A stretch of 20,075 nt of DNA, taken from positions 1-20,075 of the forward strand of contig CAJKBW010000054.1 of the NCBI GenBank assembly GCA_905198295.1, given 5' to 3'. The notes below the pieces were generated by a model that had not been told where the DNA came from, searched no databases, and saw only the letters and a program-made list of their open reading frames with translations. Shown in pieces: positions 1 to 6,139 of this stretch. The stretch comes from an uncultured Oscillospiraceae bacterium (lineage in GTDB: Bacteria > Bacillota > Clostridia > Oscillospirales > Acutalibacteraceae). A program made the translations under genes and the position numbers. How positions within the stretch are numbered: the first letter of the stretch is position 1; every line of letters begins with the position of its first letter.

Positions 1-767
1 GCAACCAGCACAATCATCGGGCCGGTGCCCACCGCATGATAATACGACAGCAGCAGGCCGAGCAGGCCGGAGAACAGGCCGAAAATCAGTGCGAGGACAT
101 GATAGCTGCGCATGCTGCGGGACACGTTGCGTGCCGCGGCCGCGGGCAGGATCAGCATCGCGTTGATGATCAGCAGCCCCACCCAGCGAATCGCCAGCAT
201 CACGATGACCGCGATAATCACCACAAACAGGTTGTCGAGGAACGCCACCGGGATCCCCTTGCTGCGGGCGAGCGACGGACTGAGGCTTACCGCATGCAGG
301 CTGTTGAAGCACAGCAGCCACAGCAGCACGACCACCACCAGCGCGCCGGCGAGCACCACAAGTTCCCCGCGGGAAATGCTCAGGATATCCCCGATAAGCA
401 GGTTCTGGTATTTGGAAAAGCTGCTGCCCCGGGAGAGGATAACCAACCCCAGCGCTACGCCGCAGGACGAGAACACCCCGATGACCGTGTCGGTCGAGGA
501 CAGCCGGGAATGGCGGATGCGGTTCATCAACAGGGCAAACACCACCGCAAAGGCGATCATTACGAGATTTGTATCGGTGAAACCGAGCAGGACGCCGATA
601 CCCATGCCGGTGAGCGCGGAATGCCCCAGCGCATCCGAAAAGAACGCCATGCCGTTGTTGACCACCAGCGTACCGAGCAGCGCAAACAGCGGCATGATCA
701 GCAGTACCGCGACAAAAGCGTTGCGCATAAAATCATACTGCCACCAGCCGAACAGCGTGTCAAACAT
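1..767 (-). CDS. znuB: Metal (zinc-type) ABC transporter permease, partial
   Basis: This is the membrane subunit of a zinc/manganese-type ABC importer, running off the left edge of the window. Reading down from the ATG at 767, it begins MFDTLFGWWQYDFMRNAF, followed by repeated hydrophobic helices. It contains the ABC-3 family stretches FSDALGHSALTGMGIG (about residues 43-58) and AIRWVGLLIINAMLILPAA. About 255 codons are present against a usual 265-280, so only the C-terminal end is missing. The start overlaps the end of the ATPase gene by 8 bases, and GGAGGGG lies just upstream, so the two are translationally coupled. The substrate is inferred from the divergent Fur-family regulator and the His-rich binding protein; manganese or iron cannot be excluded. 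Confidence 0.93.
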   Translation of the reverse strand, partial: MFDTLFGWWQYDFMRNAFVAVLLIMPLFALLGTLVVNNGMAFFSDALGHSALTGMGIGVLLGFTDTNLVMIAFAVVFALLMNRIRHSRLSSTDTVIGVFSSCGVALGLVILSRGSSFSKYQNLLIGDILSISRGELVVLAGALVVVVLLWLLCFNSLHAVSLSPSLARSKGIPVAFLDNLFVVIIAVIVMLAIRWVGLLIINAMLILPAAAARNVSRSMRSYHVLALIFGLFSGLLGLLLSYYHAVGTGPMIVLV

Positions 768-1509
768 ATGCCGTCCCCTCCTTTTCCGGAAAGGCCGACC
801 GGAATGCCTTGCTGGCAAACACCGTCTCCGGATCGCCGGACGCCGCCACCCCGTGGCCCAGCAGCACCACCCGGTCCGCATGCCGCCGAACATAATCGAG
901 ATCATGCGACACCAGCAGAATCACCATATCATCGGTGGCTTTGAGCCGGTCCACCGTCTCATAAAACTGCGCCAGCCCCGCCTGATCGACGCCGGATACC
1001 GGTTCGTCCAGAATCAACAGGTCGGGTTTCGGCAGTGTGGCGACAGCGAGCAGCACCCGCTGCAGCTCGCCGCCGGACAGCCGTCCCACCGGCTTATCCA
1101 GCAGCATATCCGCTGAAAAGCGCTTCAGATGCGCGAGCAGTGCTTCGGCCTGCTTTTTCCGCCGCGGCAGAAATGCCGGATAGGCCGACGAATACGACAG
1201 CAGCATATCGTACACCGTCGCGGGTGAGCCGCTGTCGATGTTCAGCGACTGCGGCACGTACCCGATACGGGGCTTACGCACCCGCTCTCCTGCCGTATGC
1301 CCGCTGAATTCCACCGTCCCGGTGTGACGGATTTCCCCCAGAATCGCCTTGAGCAATGTGGACTTGCCCGCGCCGTTGCGCCCGATAATCGCGGTCAGTT
1401 CGCCGCAATGGGCGTGCAGGTTCACGTCGTCGAGAATTACCGTCTCCCCCACACGCACGCCGATATGCTGAATTTTCAGGCAGTGCAGCCCGCAGCTGGT
1501 CACCGTCAT
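760..1509 (-). CDS. znuC: Metal (zinc-type) ABC transporter ATP-binding protein
   Basis: Cytoplasmic ATPase (249 aa) of the importer, powering metal uptake through the ZnuB-like permease. Walker A is GRNGAGKST at residues 43-51, the signature is LSGGELQR near 145, Walker B is LLILDEP near 165, and the switch histidine is in VSHD near 200. I chose the ATG at 1509 because GAGGGGGGAG precedes it at normal spacing and because it makes a 4-base ATGA overlap with the end of the binding-protein gene. A longer reading frame back to 1560 would lie inside that gene. It sits second in a three-gene operon (binding protein, ATPase, permease). The length is typical for ZnuC/AdcC. Confidence 0.95.
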   Translation of the reverse strand: MTVTSCGLHCLKIQHIGVRVGETVILDDVNLHAHCGELTAIIGRNGAGKSTLLKAILGEIRHTGTVEFSGHTAGERVRKPRIGYVPQSLNIDSGSPATVYDMLLSYSSAYPAFLPRRKKQAEALLAHLKRFSADMLLDKPVGRLSGGELQRVLLAVATLPKPDLLILDEPVSGVDQAGLAQFYETVDRLKATDDMVILLVSHDLDYVRRHADRVVLLGHGVAASGDPETVFASKAFRSAFPEKEGTAYV

Positions 1510-2438
1510 GCCGTCTCCCCCCTCAGCTTGCGCAGATTTTCCCGCATCGCATTCAGCCAAGCGTCCGGCTCCTCTTTCCCGACGACGCCCATATCCAGCT
1601 GCAGAATCCGACCGTCCGCCGCGCTGTCCGCAATATCTTCGTAGGCCAGGTCATACTGGCTGTCGTACAGCAGCCAAACCTGTCCGGCCGCTGCCGCGGC
1701 CTGCTGCGCAGCGGCCAAATCCGCGGCGGCCACCCCCGCGTCCTCCCCGATGGGCAGGGACGCGAGCGGCGTCAGACCCAGATCGTCGGCAAAATACCGC
1801 AGCGATTCGTGAAACAGGATGCAGCCGTCAAATGGCAGCGAAGCGGCAGTTTCCGCAAAAGCTGTCCGGATCTCTTCAATTTTCGCAAGGTACCTCGCCG
1901 CATTGTCCCGATACTGCGCGGCGTGTGCAGAGTCGGCCTCACACAGTCCGTCACGCAGGTTTTCCACCTGCCGGTAATACCGGCTGGGGCTTGTCCAGAT
2001 ATGCTCATTGACCAGCTCCTCGTGGACTTCACCGTCCTCATGCTCGTGCACATGCCCGCTCTCCAGCAGCGGAATACCCGTCGAAGCATCCACCACCGGC
2101 AGCTCCGGGAACTGGCTGCGCGCGCCATCCAGAAATGCCTCGGCTCCCGCACCGTTGATCACCAGCACATCCGCTTGCGAGAGAGTAATCATGTTATCCG
2201 GCGACAGCTGGAAATCATGCAGGCAGCCGGTCTGCGGACCGGTCAGGCTGACCAGCTCCACATCGTCAATCCCCTGCGTCAAGTTCAGTGCCGCCACATA
2301 CACCGGATAAAACGACGCGACAATCCGCGTTTTCGCTTTTCCATGCTGCGCTGTACCGGTAAGCAGCGTAATCACCGCCGATAGCACCACGATGCCTGCC
2401 ATCAGCAGCGCCACCTGTCCGTAAACCCGTTTTCCCAT
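1506..2438 (-). CDS. znuA: Metal ABC transporter substrate-binding protein (ZnuA/AdcA-like)
   Basis: Extracytoplasmic metal-binding protein (310 aa) that delivers the metal to the permease. After a short basic start it has one hydrophobic segment (about residues 8-27), but no cysteine follows it, so the usual Firmicute lipobox is missing; it is probably held by an uncleaved anchor or secreted. Likely metal ligands are His74 (CLHDFQLSP), His146 (NEHIWTSP) and His210 (LFHESLRYF), with an acidic residue near the C-terminus. A short His/Asp/Glu loop at 129-140 (HVHEHEDGEVHE) matches the His-rich loop of zinc-type members. Start ATG at 2438 has GGAGGGG upstream. First gene of the operon, divergent from the Fur-family gene at 2613. 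Confidence 0.92.
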   Translation of the reverse strand: MGKRVYGQVALLMAGIVVLSAVITLLTGTAQHGKAKTRIVASFYPVYVAALNLTQGIDDVELVSLTGPQTGCLHDFQLSPDNMITLSQADVLVINGAGAEAFLDGARSQFPELPVVDASTGIPLLESGHVHEHEDGEVHEELVNEHIWTSPSRYYRQVENLRDGLCEADSAHAAQYRDNAARYLAKIEEIRTAFAETAASLPFDGCILFHESLRYFADDLGLTPLASLPIGEDAGVAAADLAAAQQAAAAAGQVWLLYDSQYDLAYEDIADSAADGRILQLDMGVVGKEEPDAWLNAMRENLRKLRGETA

Positions 2439-2464
2439 GCCGCCCCTCCATGCCTGTGTCGGTT

Positions 2465-2514
2465 ATTGCAATCCATTCGCAATTAACAATACTCGAATTT
2501 TTCCCGCTTGTCAA
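2465..2514 (-). promoter_or_regulatory. znuA promoter with candidate Zur operator
   Basis: On the minus strand, TTGACA (2514-2509) and TATTGT (2491-2486) are spaced by 17 bases. Next to the -10, at 2465-2483, is a 19-base imperfect palindrome, ATTGCAAT-CCA-TTCGCAAT, with 6 of 8 arm positions paired. Its size and placement suit a Fur-family operator. That it binds Zur is inferred from the neighbouring regulator gene. Confidence 0.6.
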
Positions 2515-2558
2515 GGGAAAAAGCGCGAATCCTGCGGCACGGCCGCCGAAAGACCTGG

Positions 2559-2587
2559 TTGACAAGCGAATTTCCCCCGGATACAAT
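2559..2587 (+). promoter_or_regulatory. Sigma-A promoter of the Fur-family regulator
   Basis: TTGACA (2559-2564), a 17-base spacer, then TACAAT (2582-2587). AAAGGAGG follows at about 2598-2605 and the ATG at 2613. The znuA and regulator -35 regions face each other as inverted copies of GCTTGTCAA/TTGACAAGC (2506-2514 and 2559-2567). Confidence 0.8.
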
Positions 2588-2612
2588 AGAAATAGAGAAA
2601 GGAGGCGGCCGC

Positions 2613-3056
2613 ATGGAACAGCGGACCACCCGGCAGAAGCAGCTGATTATGGACATCCTGCTGCATGCACAACAGCCGCTGACCGCACAGGAGGTGCACG
2701 CGCGTGCCGTCCGTCAGCTGCCGAACCTGGCGAAATCGACGGTATACCGCAATCTGGAAGCGATGAAGGCGCGCGGCGAAATCACGCAAGGGATGCTGGA
2801 TAACGGCGAGAGCTATTACGAAGCCGTTCACGACGGGGAGCACAAGCATTACCTGGTATGCAAGGACTGCCATATCCGGGTAGATCTCCCCGACTGCCCG
2901 CTCGCACATATGCAGCAGGAAATTGCGGCCGCCGCCGATTTCACCATCACCGACCACGTCATCCAGCTGTACGGCTACTGTCGCGAATGCGCTGCACGGC
3001 GCCGGATGCAGCCGGGGGATAAAAAAGGCCCCGATCACCACGGATCGGGGCGATAG
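2613..3056 (+). CDS. zur: Fur-family metalloregulator, probably Zur
   Basis: DNA-binding metal sensor (147 aa). An N-terminal winged helix-turn-helix covers about residues 5-75, with the recognition helix near AKSTVYRNLEAM (40-51). The dimerisation domain carries HDGEHKHYLVCKDCH (73-87) and CREC (123-126), which supply the two CxxC pairs of the structural zinc site (C83, C86, C123, C126). Fur, Zur and PerR cannot be separated by motifs alone; the divergent zinc-type importer argues for Zur. GGAGG sits 7 bases before the ATG. The last codons (KKGPDHHGSGR) are read through the terminator of the opposing rubredoxin gene, giving a hydrophilic tail. Confidence 0.9.
   Translation: MEQRTTRQKQLIMDILLHAQQPLTAQEVHARAVRQLPNLAKSTVYRNLEAMKARGEITQGMLDNGESYYEAVHDGEHKHYLVCKDCHIRVDLPDCPLAHMQQEIAAAADFTITDHVIQLYGYCRECAARRRMQPGDKKGPDHHGSGR
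3020..3051 (-). terminator. Intrinsic terminator of the rubredoxin gene, inside the zur 3' end
   Basis: A perfect 9-bp stem GCCCCGATC/GATCGGGGC (3028-3036 and 3043-3051) with a 6-base loop. On the minus strand it is followed by a T run (A run 3021-3026 on the plus strand). There is no T run on the plus side, so it acts leftward, ending rubredoxin transcripts while lying in regulator coding sequence. Confidence 0.8.
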
Positions 3057-3063
3057 GACCGGC

Positions 3064-3225
3064 TCACGCCTGCTTTTCAAAAAGACTTTTTTCCACGCCG
3101 CAGATCGGGCACAGAAAGCCTTCGGGCAGCTGGTCAAACGGCGTTCCAGGCGCAATGCCCTCTTCCGGCACACCGACCGCCGGGTCGTAAACATAACCGC
3201 ATACCGAGCATACATATTTTTCCAT
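3064..3225 (-). CDS. Rubredoxin
   Basis: Small cytoplasmic electron carrier (53 aa) with one iron bound by four cysteines: C6-x-x-C9 (YVCSVCGYVYDP) and C39-x-x-C42 (FLCPICGVEK). The length and the two knuckles are those of classic anaerobe rubredoxins; the usual DDW before the second knuckle is replaced by EGF. The ATG at 3225 has AAAGGAGA upstream. It converges on the regulator gene, and its terminator lies in that gene's last codons. It is divergent from the cupin gene, with 80 bases between the two starts. Likely partners in an anaerobe are oxygen- or peroxide-reducing enzymes, but none is in the window. Confidence 0.95.
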   Translation of the reverse strand: MEKYVCSVCGYVYDPAVGVPEEGIAPGTPFDQLPEGFLCPICGVEKSLFEKQA

Positions 3226-3239
3226 TGACTGGATTCTCC

Positions 3240-3280
3240 TTTTCTGTCAGATGGCGTTAGGATGTGCCGGCGACAGAAAA
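3240..3280. promoter_or_regulatory. 9-bp inverted repeat between rubredoxin and cupin starts
   Basis: TTTTCTGTC (3240-3248) and GACAGAAAA (3272-3280) are perfect inverted copies 23 bases apart. The left arm touches the rubredoxin ribosome binding site and the right arm ends about 11 bases before the cupin one. This is a possible shared operator or RNA structure; the function is inferred from position only. Confidence 0.4.
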
Positions 3281-3305
3281 ATATACAGAAAAAGGATGGC
3301 TGATT

Positions 3306-3653
3306 ATGGTACGAAAATTTCAGAGCCTTCCCGCCGAACAGCGGGAGCATATGCGCGGCGGAGACGGAACGGTTACCCTGACGCCCGGGCTGCAGGCCGG
3401 CGATTACGCCGCGAAGCTGCGCCTGTTTTCCCGTATCACGCTGCCTGCGGGTGCCTCCATCGGCACCCATGTGCATCAGGACGAAGAAGAATTTTTCTAT
3501 ATCCTCACCGGCACGGGGGAATTTGACGACAACGGCACGGCGGTTGCTGTCGGGCCGGGGGACTCCACCGTCACCCGCAGCGGCGAATGCCATTCCATCC
3601 GCAACACCGGCGACACCCCGCTCGAGCTGCTGGCGATCATCGCCACGCTGTAA
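3306..3653 (+). CDS. Single-domain cupin protein
   Basis: Small beta-barrel protein of the cupin_2 type (115 aa). Cupin motif 1 is GTHVHQDEEEFFYILTGTG (residues 54-71; metal ligands H55, H57, E62). Motif 2 contains PGDSTVTRSGECHSIRNTG, with H96 as the fourth ligand, so a metal site is likely. The substrate is unknown; proteins of this size are often sugar- or small-molecule-binding, or act as isomerases or dioxygenases. I chose the ATG at 3306 because AAAGGATGG lies about 8 bases upstream; an in-frame ATG at 3264 has no ribosome binding site. It is divergent from rubredoxin, with a 9-bp inverted repeat between them. No clear terminator follows. Confidence 0.88.
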   Translation: MVRKFQSLPAEQREHMRGGDGTVTLTPGLQAGDYAAKLRLFSRITLPAGASIGTHVHQDEEEFFYILTGTGEFDDNGTAVAVGPGDSTVTRSGECHSIRNTGDTPLELLAIIATL

Positions 3654-3753
3654 TTTGATCTGTTTATAGTCGGGGAAAATGGTGCAGCCACACCCGGTTG
3701 TCCCCACTAGCCGGACGGATTGCCGTTTTTCCCAAAGGGAAGAAGGAAAAGAA

Positions 3754-4140
3754 GTGGAATCTCTCGTTGCCTATTTAAAAAAGGCCATTACAGACAAAAT
3801 GCCGCTGGAGAATATTGTGGATGTCTTTGAGCAGATGTGTCAGACGCCGATAGAAGAGGACATGATTCTGTTTGAGACCGGAACCTATTCTTTTGCGGGG
3901 GAACCTTTCTTTTATTTCTCGTTAGTCAGACAGTATCCTAATAACGAAGATGATGAGTTCTATCAAATCCACGTGGATGTCCTTTATGCACCAACCCGTG
4001 AAAACGCGGCTTTTGAATCTGCTGTGTGGGATAACCAGCTGGACGAAAATATTTTTGACTATATCCGAAAATCTCCGGTTTTTGCTTACGCTAAACAGAA
4101 GGAATATGTGCAGGTCGACATAAGCTTGTACGAGACGTGA
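3754..4140 (+). CDS. Unrecognised small acidic protein in an AT-rich segment
   Basis: I do not recognise this 128-residue protein. It is hydrophilic and acidic, with no signal peptide or membrane segment. An N-terminal helix (VESLVAYLKKAITDKMPLEN) leads to an alternating pattern rich in aromatic residues (TYSFAGEPFFYFSLVRQY, DDEFYQIHVDVLYAP), suggesting a small alpha/beta fold of about 130 residues. I chose the GTG at 3754 because GAAGGAAAAGAA precedes it; the ATG at 3679 has no ribosome binding site and its first 25 codons look random. Base composition is roughly 40% GC in the lines I counted (26/60 and 21/60), against more than 60% next door, which suggests recent acquisition. A small immunity-type or regulatory protein is possible but unproven. 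Confidence 0.75.
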   Translation: MESLVAYLKKAITDKMPLENIVDVFEQMCQTPIEEDMILFETGTYSFAGEPFFYFSLVRQYPNNEDDEFYQIHVDVLYAPTRENAAFESAVWDNQLDENIFDYIRKSPVFAYAKQKEYVQVDISLYET

Positions 4141-4162
4141 TGATCCCTTTTCGTCCGTTTCA

Positions 4163-4184
4163 GCAGACCATCCGGATGGTCTGC
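4163..4184. repeat. 22-base perfect palindrome
   Basis: GCAGACCATCC (4163-4173) is followed directly by its reverse complement GGATGGTCTGC (4174-4184). No T run follows on either strand, so it is either a weak stem or terminator for the AT-rich gene or a protein binding site. It lies 36 bases before the strong promoter at 4220. Confidence 0.6.
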
Positions 4185-4219
4185 CGCCGTGGAAAGAGGG
4201 GAGGTTGCGGAACCGCGTC

Positions 4220-4248
4220 TTGACAAACCTTGTTGTACACGCTATAAT
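4220..4248 (+). promoter_or_regulatory. Perfect-consensus sigma-A promoter of the FAD dehydrogenase
   Basis: TTGACA (4220-4225), exactly 17 bases, TATAAT (4243-4248). Both hexamers match consensus at all six positions. Transcription should start near 4255, leaving a leader of about 77 bases. Confidence 0.88.
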
Positions 4249-4260
4249 AAGCAGGTTTCT

Positions 4261-4290
4261 GCCGCCGGGACTGTTATCCCAGCGGCTTTT
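4261..4290 (+). promoter_or_regulatory. Terminator-like hairpin in the FAD dehydrogenase leader
   Basis: GCCGC (4261-4265) pairs with GCGGC (4282-4286), then one mismatch, then GGGA with TCCC, loop CTGTTA, followed by TTTTCT. It lies only a few bases after the predicted transcription start and about 40 bases before the start codon. It could attenuate transcription or protect the 5' end; there is no recognised ligand-binding core. Confidence 0.45.
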
Positions 4291-4331
4291 CTGCGGGCTT
4301 TTTCAAAATCCAGCAAAGGAGTGCTTCCTGA

Positions 4332-5744
4332 ATGAACCGTTACGATGTGGTGATCGTCGGCGCCGGTCCGGCCGGTATTTTTACCGCAATCGAGCTCAAG
4401 CGCCGTGCACCGCAGCTGAGCATACTGATGGTGGATGAAGGGCGCACCATCGATAAACGCGCCTGCCCAGCGCGCAAAACCGGACGCTGCGTCAACTGCC
4501 AGCCCTGCAACATCATGAGCGGCTGGTCGGGTGCGGGTGCTTTCTCCGACGGCAAGCTTTCCCTCTCGGAGGAGGTGGGCGGCAACATCACCGACTATAT
4601 GTCTGCCGACGAGGCACAGGAGCTCATCCGCTACGCCGACTCCATTTATACCGCCTTTGGTGCGCCCGACAAAGTGCACGGGCTTAACGACAAAAAGGTG
4701 GAGGAAATCGACTACGCCTGCAGTCGGCATAACATCCATCTGATCCGCTGCCCGGTGCGGCACATGGGCACCGAATACAGCTTTGAGACACTGCGGAACA
4801 TGTATCTCTGGCTGCGTGAGCAGGCGGGTTTCACCTTCCTCGAACGTACCCGCGCGCAGCACATCGTCACCGAAAACGGCCGGGTGACCGGTGTTGCGCT
4901 GCACACCGCCGGCGCAGAACCATTTACGGTGGAAGCCGGACGGGTGGTGGCCGCTCCCGGGCGCGGAGGCGCCGACTGGCTGACCCATATCGCACGGGAA
5001 AACGGCATCGACACCCGCAACAATGAGGTCGATATCGGTGTGCGGGTCGAGGTGCCAAACGCCGTGATGGACCATCTGACTAAACACCTGTATGAGGCCA
5101 AAATGGTCTATTACAGCGACACATTTGAAAACAAGGTGCGCACCTTCTGCATGAATCCCGGCGGCATCGTCAGCGAGGAGCACTACGATGGCGGCCTTGC
5201 GGTGGTCAACGGCCATTCCTACGCCGAGGAAGAACGCCGAACCGGCAACACCAATTTTGCGATGCTGGTGTCCTCCCGCTTCACCGAACCGTTCGACCGA
5301 CCGATTGAATACGGCCGCTATATTGCCCAGCTCGGCAACATGCTCACCGGCGGCGGCATTATGGTGCAGCGGCTGGGTGATCTGCTGCTCGGACGGCGCA
5401 CCGACGCCGATCGGCTGAGCCGTTCCACCACCATCCCCACCCTCAAAACCGCGGTGCCGGGCGACCTGTCCTTTGTACTCCCGCACCGCCATCTGACCAG
5501 TCTCATCGAAGCGATGCGTGCCTTCGACAAGGTAGCGCCGGGACTGTACGCCAAAAATACGTTGCTGTACGGCGTGGAAGTCAAATTCTATTCCTCCAAG
5601 GTGGCGGTTGACCGCCGCTTTGCCACCGCCGTGGATGGCCTGTATGCAATCGGCGACGGTGCGGGTATCACCCGCGGCCTGATGCAGGCCAGCGTCACCG
5701 GCGTGGTGGTCGCGCGGGACATTGCCGGCACGCAGCCAGAATAA
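4332..5744 (+). CDS. FAD-dependent dehydrogenase (COG2509-type)
   Basis: Cytoplasmic FAD-binding oxidoreductase (470 aa) of uncertain substrate. The N-terminal Rossmann motif is VVIVGAGPAG (6-15), followed by an acidic strand end (VDEG, 34-37). A cysteine-rich signature, C45-P-x-x-K-T-G-x-C53-x-x-C56-x-x-C59, leads into GWSGAGAFSDGKL (64-76); as I recall it, this combination is typical of the clostridial COG2509 family. The C-terminal FAD element is LYAIGDGAGITRGLMQAS (about 437-454). AAAGGAG sits 10 bases before the ATG. It is a single-gene unit, with a perfect promoter and leader hairpin before it and a strong terminator after it. Members are usually annotated only as NAD(P)/FAD-dependent oxidoreductases. 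Confidence 0.92.
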   Translation: MNRYDVVIVGAGPAGIFTAIELKRRAPQLSILMVDEGRTIDKRACPARKTGRCVNCQPCNIMSGWSGAGAFSDGKLSLSEEVGGNITDYMSADEAQELIRYADSIYTAFGAPDKVHGLNDKKVEEIDYACSRHNIHLIRCPVRHMGTEYSFETLRNMYLWLREQAGFTFLERTRAQHIVTENGRVTGVALHTAGAEPFTVEAGRVVAAPGRGGADWLTHIARENGIDTRNNEVDIGVRVEVPNAVMDHLTKHLYEAKMVYYSDTFENKVRTFCMNPGGIVSEEHYDGGLAVVNGHSYAEEERRTGNTNFAMLVSSRFTEPFDRPIEYGRYIAQLGNMLTGGGIMVQRLGDLLLGRRTDADRLSRSTTIPTLKTAVPGDLSFVLPHRHLTSLIEAMRAFDKVAPGLYAKNTLLYGVEVKFYSSKVAVDRRFATAVDGLYAIGDGAGITRGLMQASVTGVVVARDIAGTQPE

Positions 5745-5747
5745 TAT

Positions 5748-5782
5748 AAAGCCCGGACGGTGATTTTTGCCGTCCGGGCTTT
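5748..5782. terminator. Bidirectional intrinsic terminator
   Basis: AAAGCCCGGACGG (5748-5760) and CCGTCCGGGCTTT (5770-5782) form a 13-bp stem around a 9-base loop. It lies 3 bases after the FAD dehydrogenase stop. The A/T ends let it work for the minus-strand remnant next door as well. Confidence 0.9.
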
Positions 5783-5791
5783 GTATGTGCT

Positions 5792-5863
5792 TTATTCCGC
5801 CGCATACAGCCGGATAATGCGGTCCGGCGGCAGCTGCACATACAAAAGCGCATACTCCTCAAT
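5792..5863 (-). pseudogene. Possible C-terminal remnant of a minus-strand gene
   Basis: Read leftward, the last codons before the stop at 5794-5792 give EEYALLYVQLPPDRIIRLYA (then AE) with GC-rich, gene-like codon use, and they end next to the bidirectional terminator. The frame stays open back to 5962 but has no ATG, and it turns AT-rich and random-looking past 5863. This looks like the tail of a decayed or truncated gene. I cannot name a family, and chance is possible. Confidence 0.3.
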
Positions 5864-6046
5864 ATGAGTACAGCCTACAACACAAGCCGATTCAATACAT
5901 CGGGATTCCCAAAACGTATATCTTTTTGGACTATACTTGTCAAGACTATTTTTCGCGTTTTTTCAGGCGCTTCCACCAGCGTAACAATGATATATTTATT
6001 CAAAACCACAAGAATTGCTGCTAACCGGCAACCTATACTTTACTGG
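5864..6046. other. AT-rich intergenic stretch with no convincing gene
   Basis: Composition is visibly more AT-rich than the flanks. A plus-strand frame from 5864 lacks a ribosome binding site and gene-like codon use. A minus-strand TTGACA-17-TATACG pair near 5941-5913 could be a promoter for the remnant at 5792. I see no repeat or RNA gene. Confidence 0.4.
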
Positions 6047-6068
6047 CCGGGAAATTTTCCCGGTTTTT
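6047..6068 (+). terminator. Orphan intrinsic terminator
   Basis: CCGGGAAA (6047-6054) and TTTCCCGG (6056-6063), then TTTTT (6064-6068). The shape is good but no recognised plus-strand gene lies before it, so it may end a short RNA or a decayed gene. It lies just before the exporter promoter. Confidence 0.55.
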
Positions 6069-6078
6069 CCGCTGGGCA

Positions 6079-6107
6079 TTGTGCTTTTCCCGGCAGCATG
6101 GTATGAT
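6079..6107 (+). promoter_or_regulatory. Candidate promoter of the NatAB-type exporter
   Basis: TTGTGC (6079-6084), 17 bases, TATGAT (6102-6107). The -10 is good (5/6) and the -35 weak (3/6). The start codon lies about 33 bases further on. Confidence 0.45.
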
Positions 6108-6139
6108 AAGCGAGGAATCGACTAAAGGAGGGAATGCCT

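Noticed and set aside
36..1116. Long plus-strand open frames across the znuB/znuC region
   Set aside because: They are antisense to clear transporter genes, have no ribosome binding site and give His/Gln/Arg-rich low-quality proteins typical of GC-rich shadows.
2511..3707. A 398-codon minus-strand frame through the regulator, rubredoxin and cupin genes
   Set aside because: It is antisense to or out of frame with three recognised genes and shows no family motif.
4242..5492. A 416-codon minus-strand frame opposite the FAD dehydrogenase
   Set aside because: The plus-strand protein has clear FAD motifs; the opposite frame is a GC-rich shadow.
5864..6106. An 80-codon plus-strand frame in the AT-rich gap
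   Set aside because: No ribosome binding site, it runs through a terminator hairpin and the next gene's promoter, and there is no recognisable sequence.
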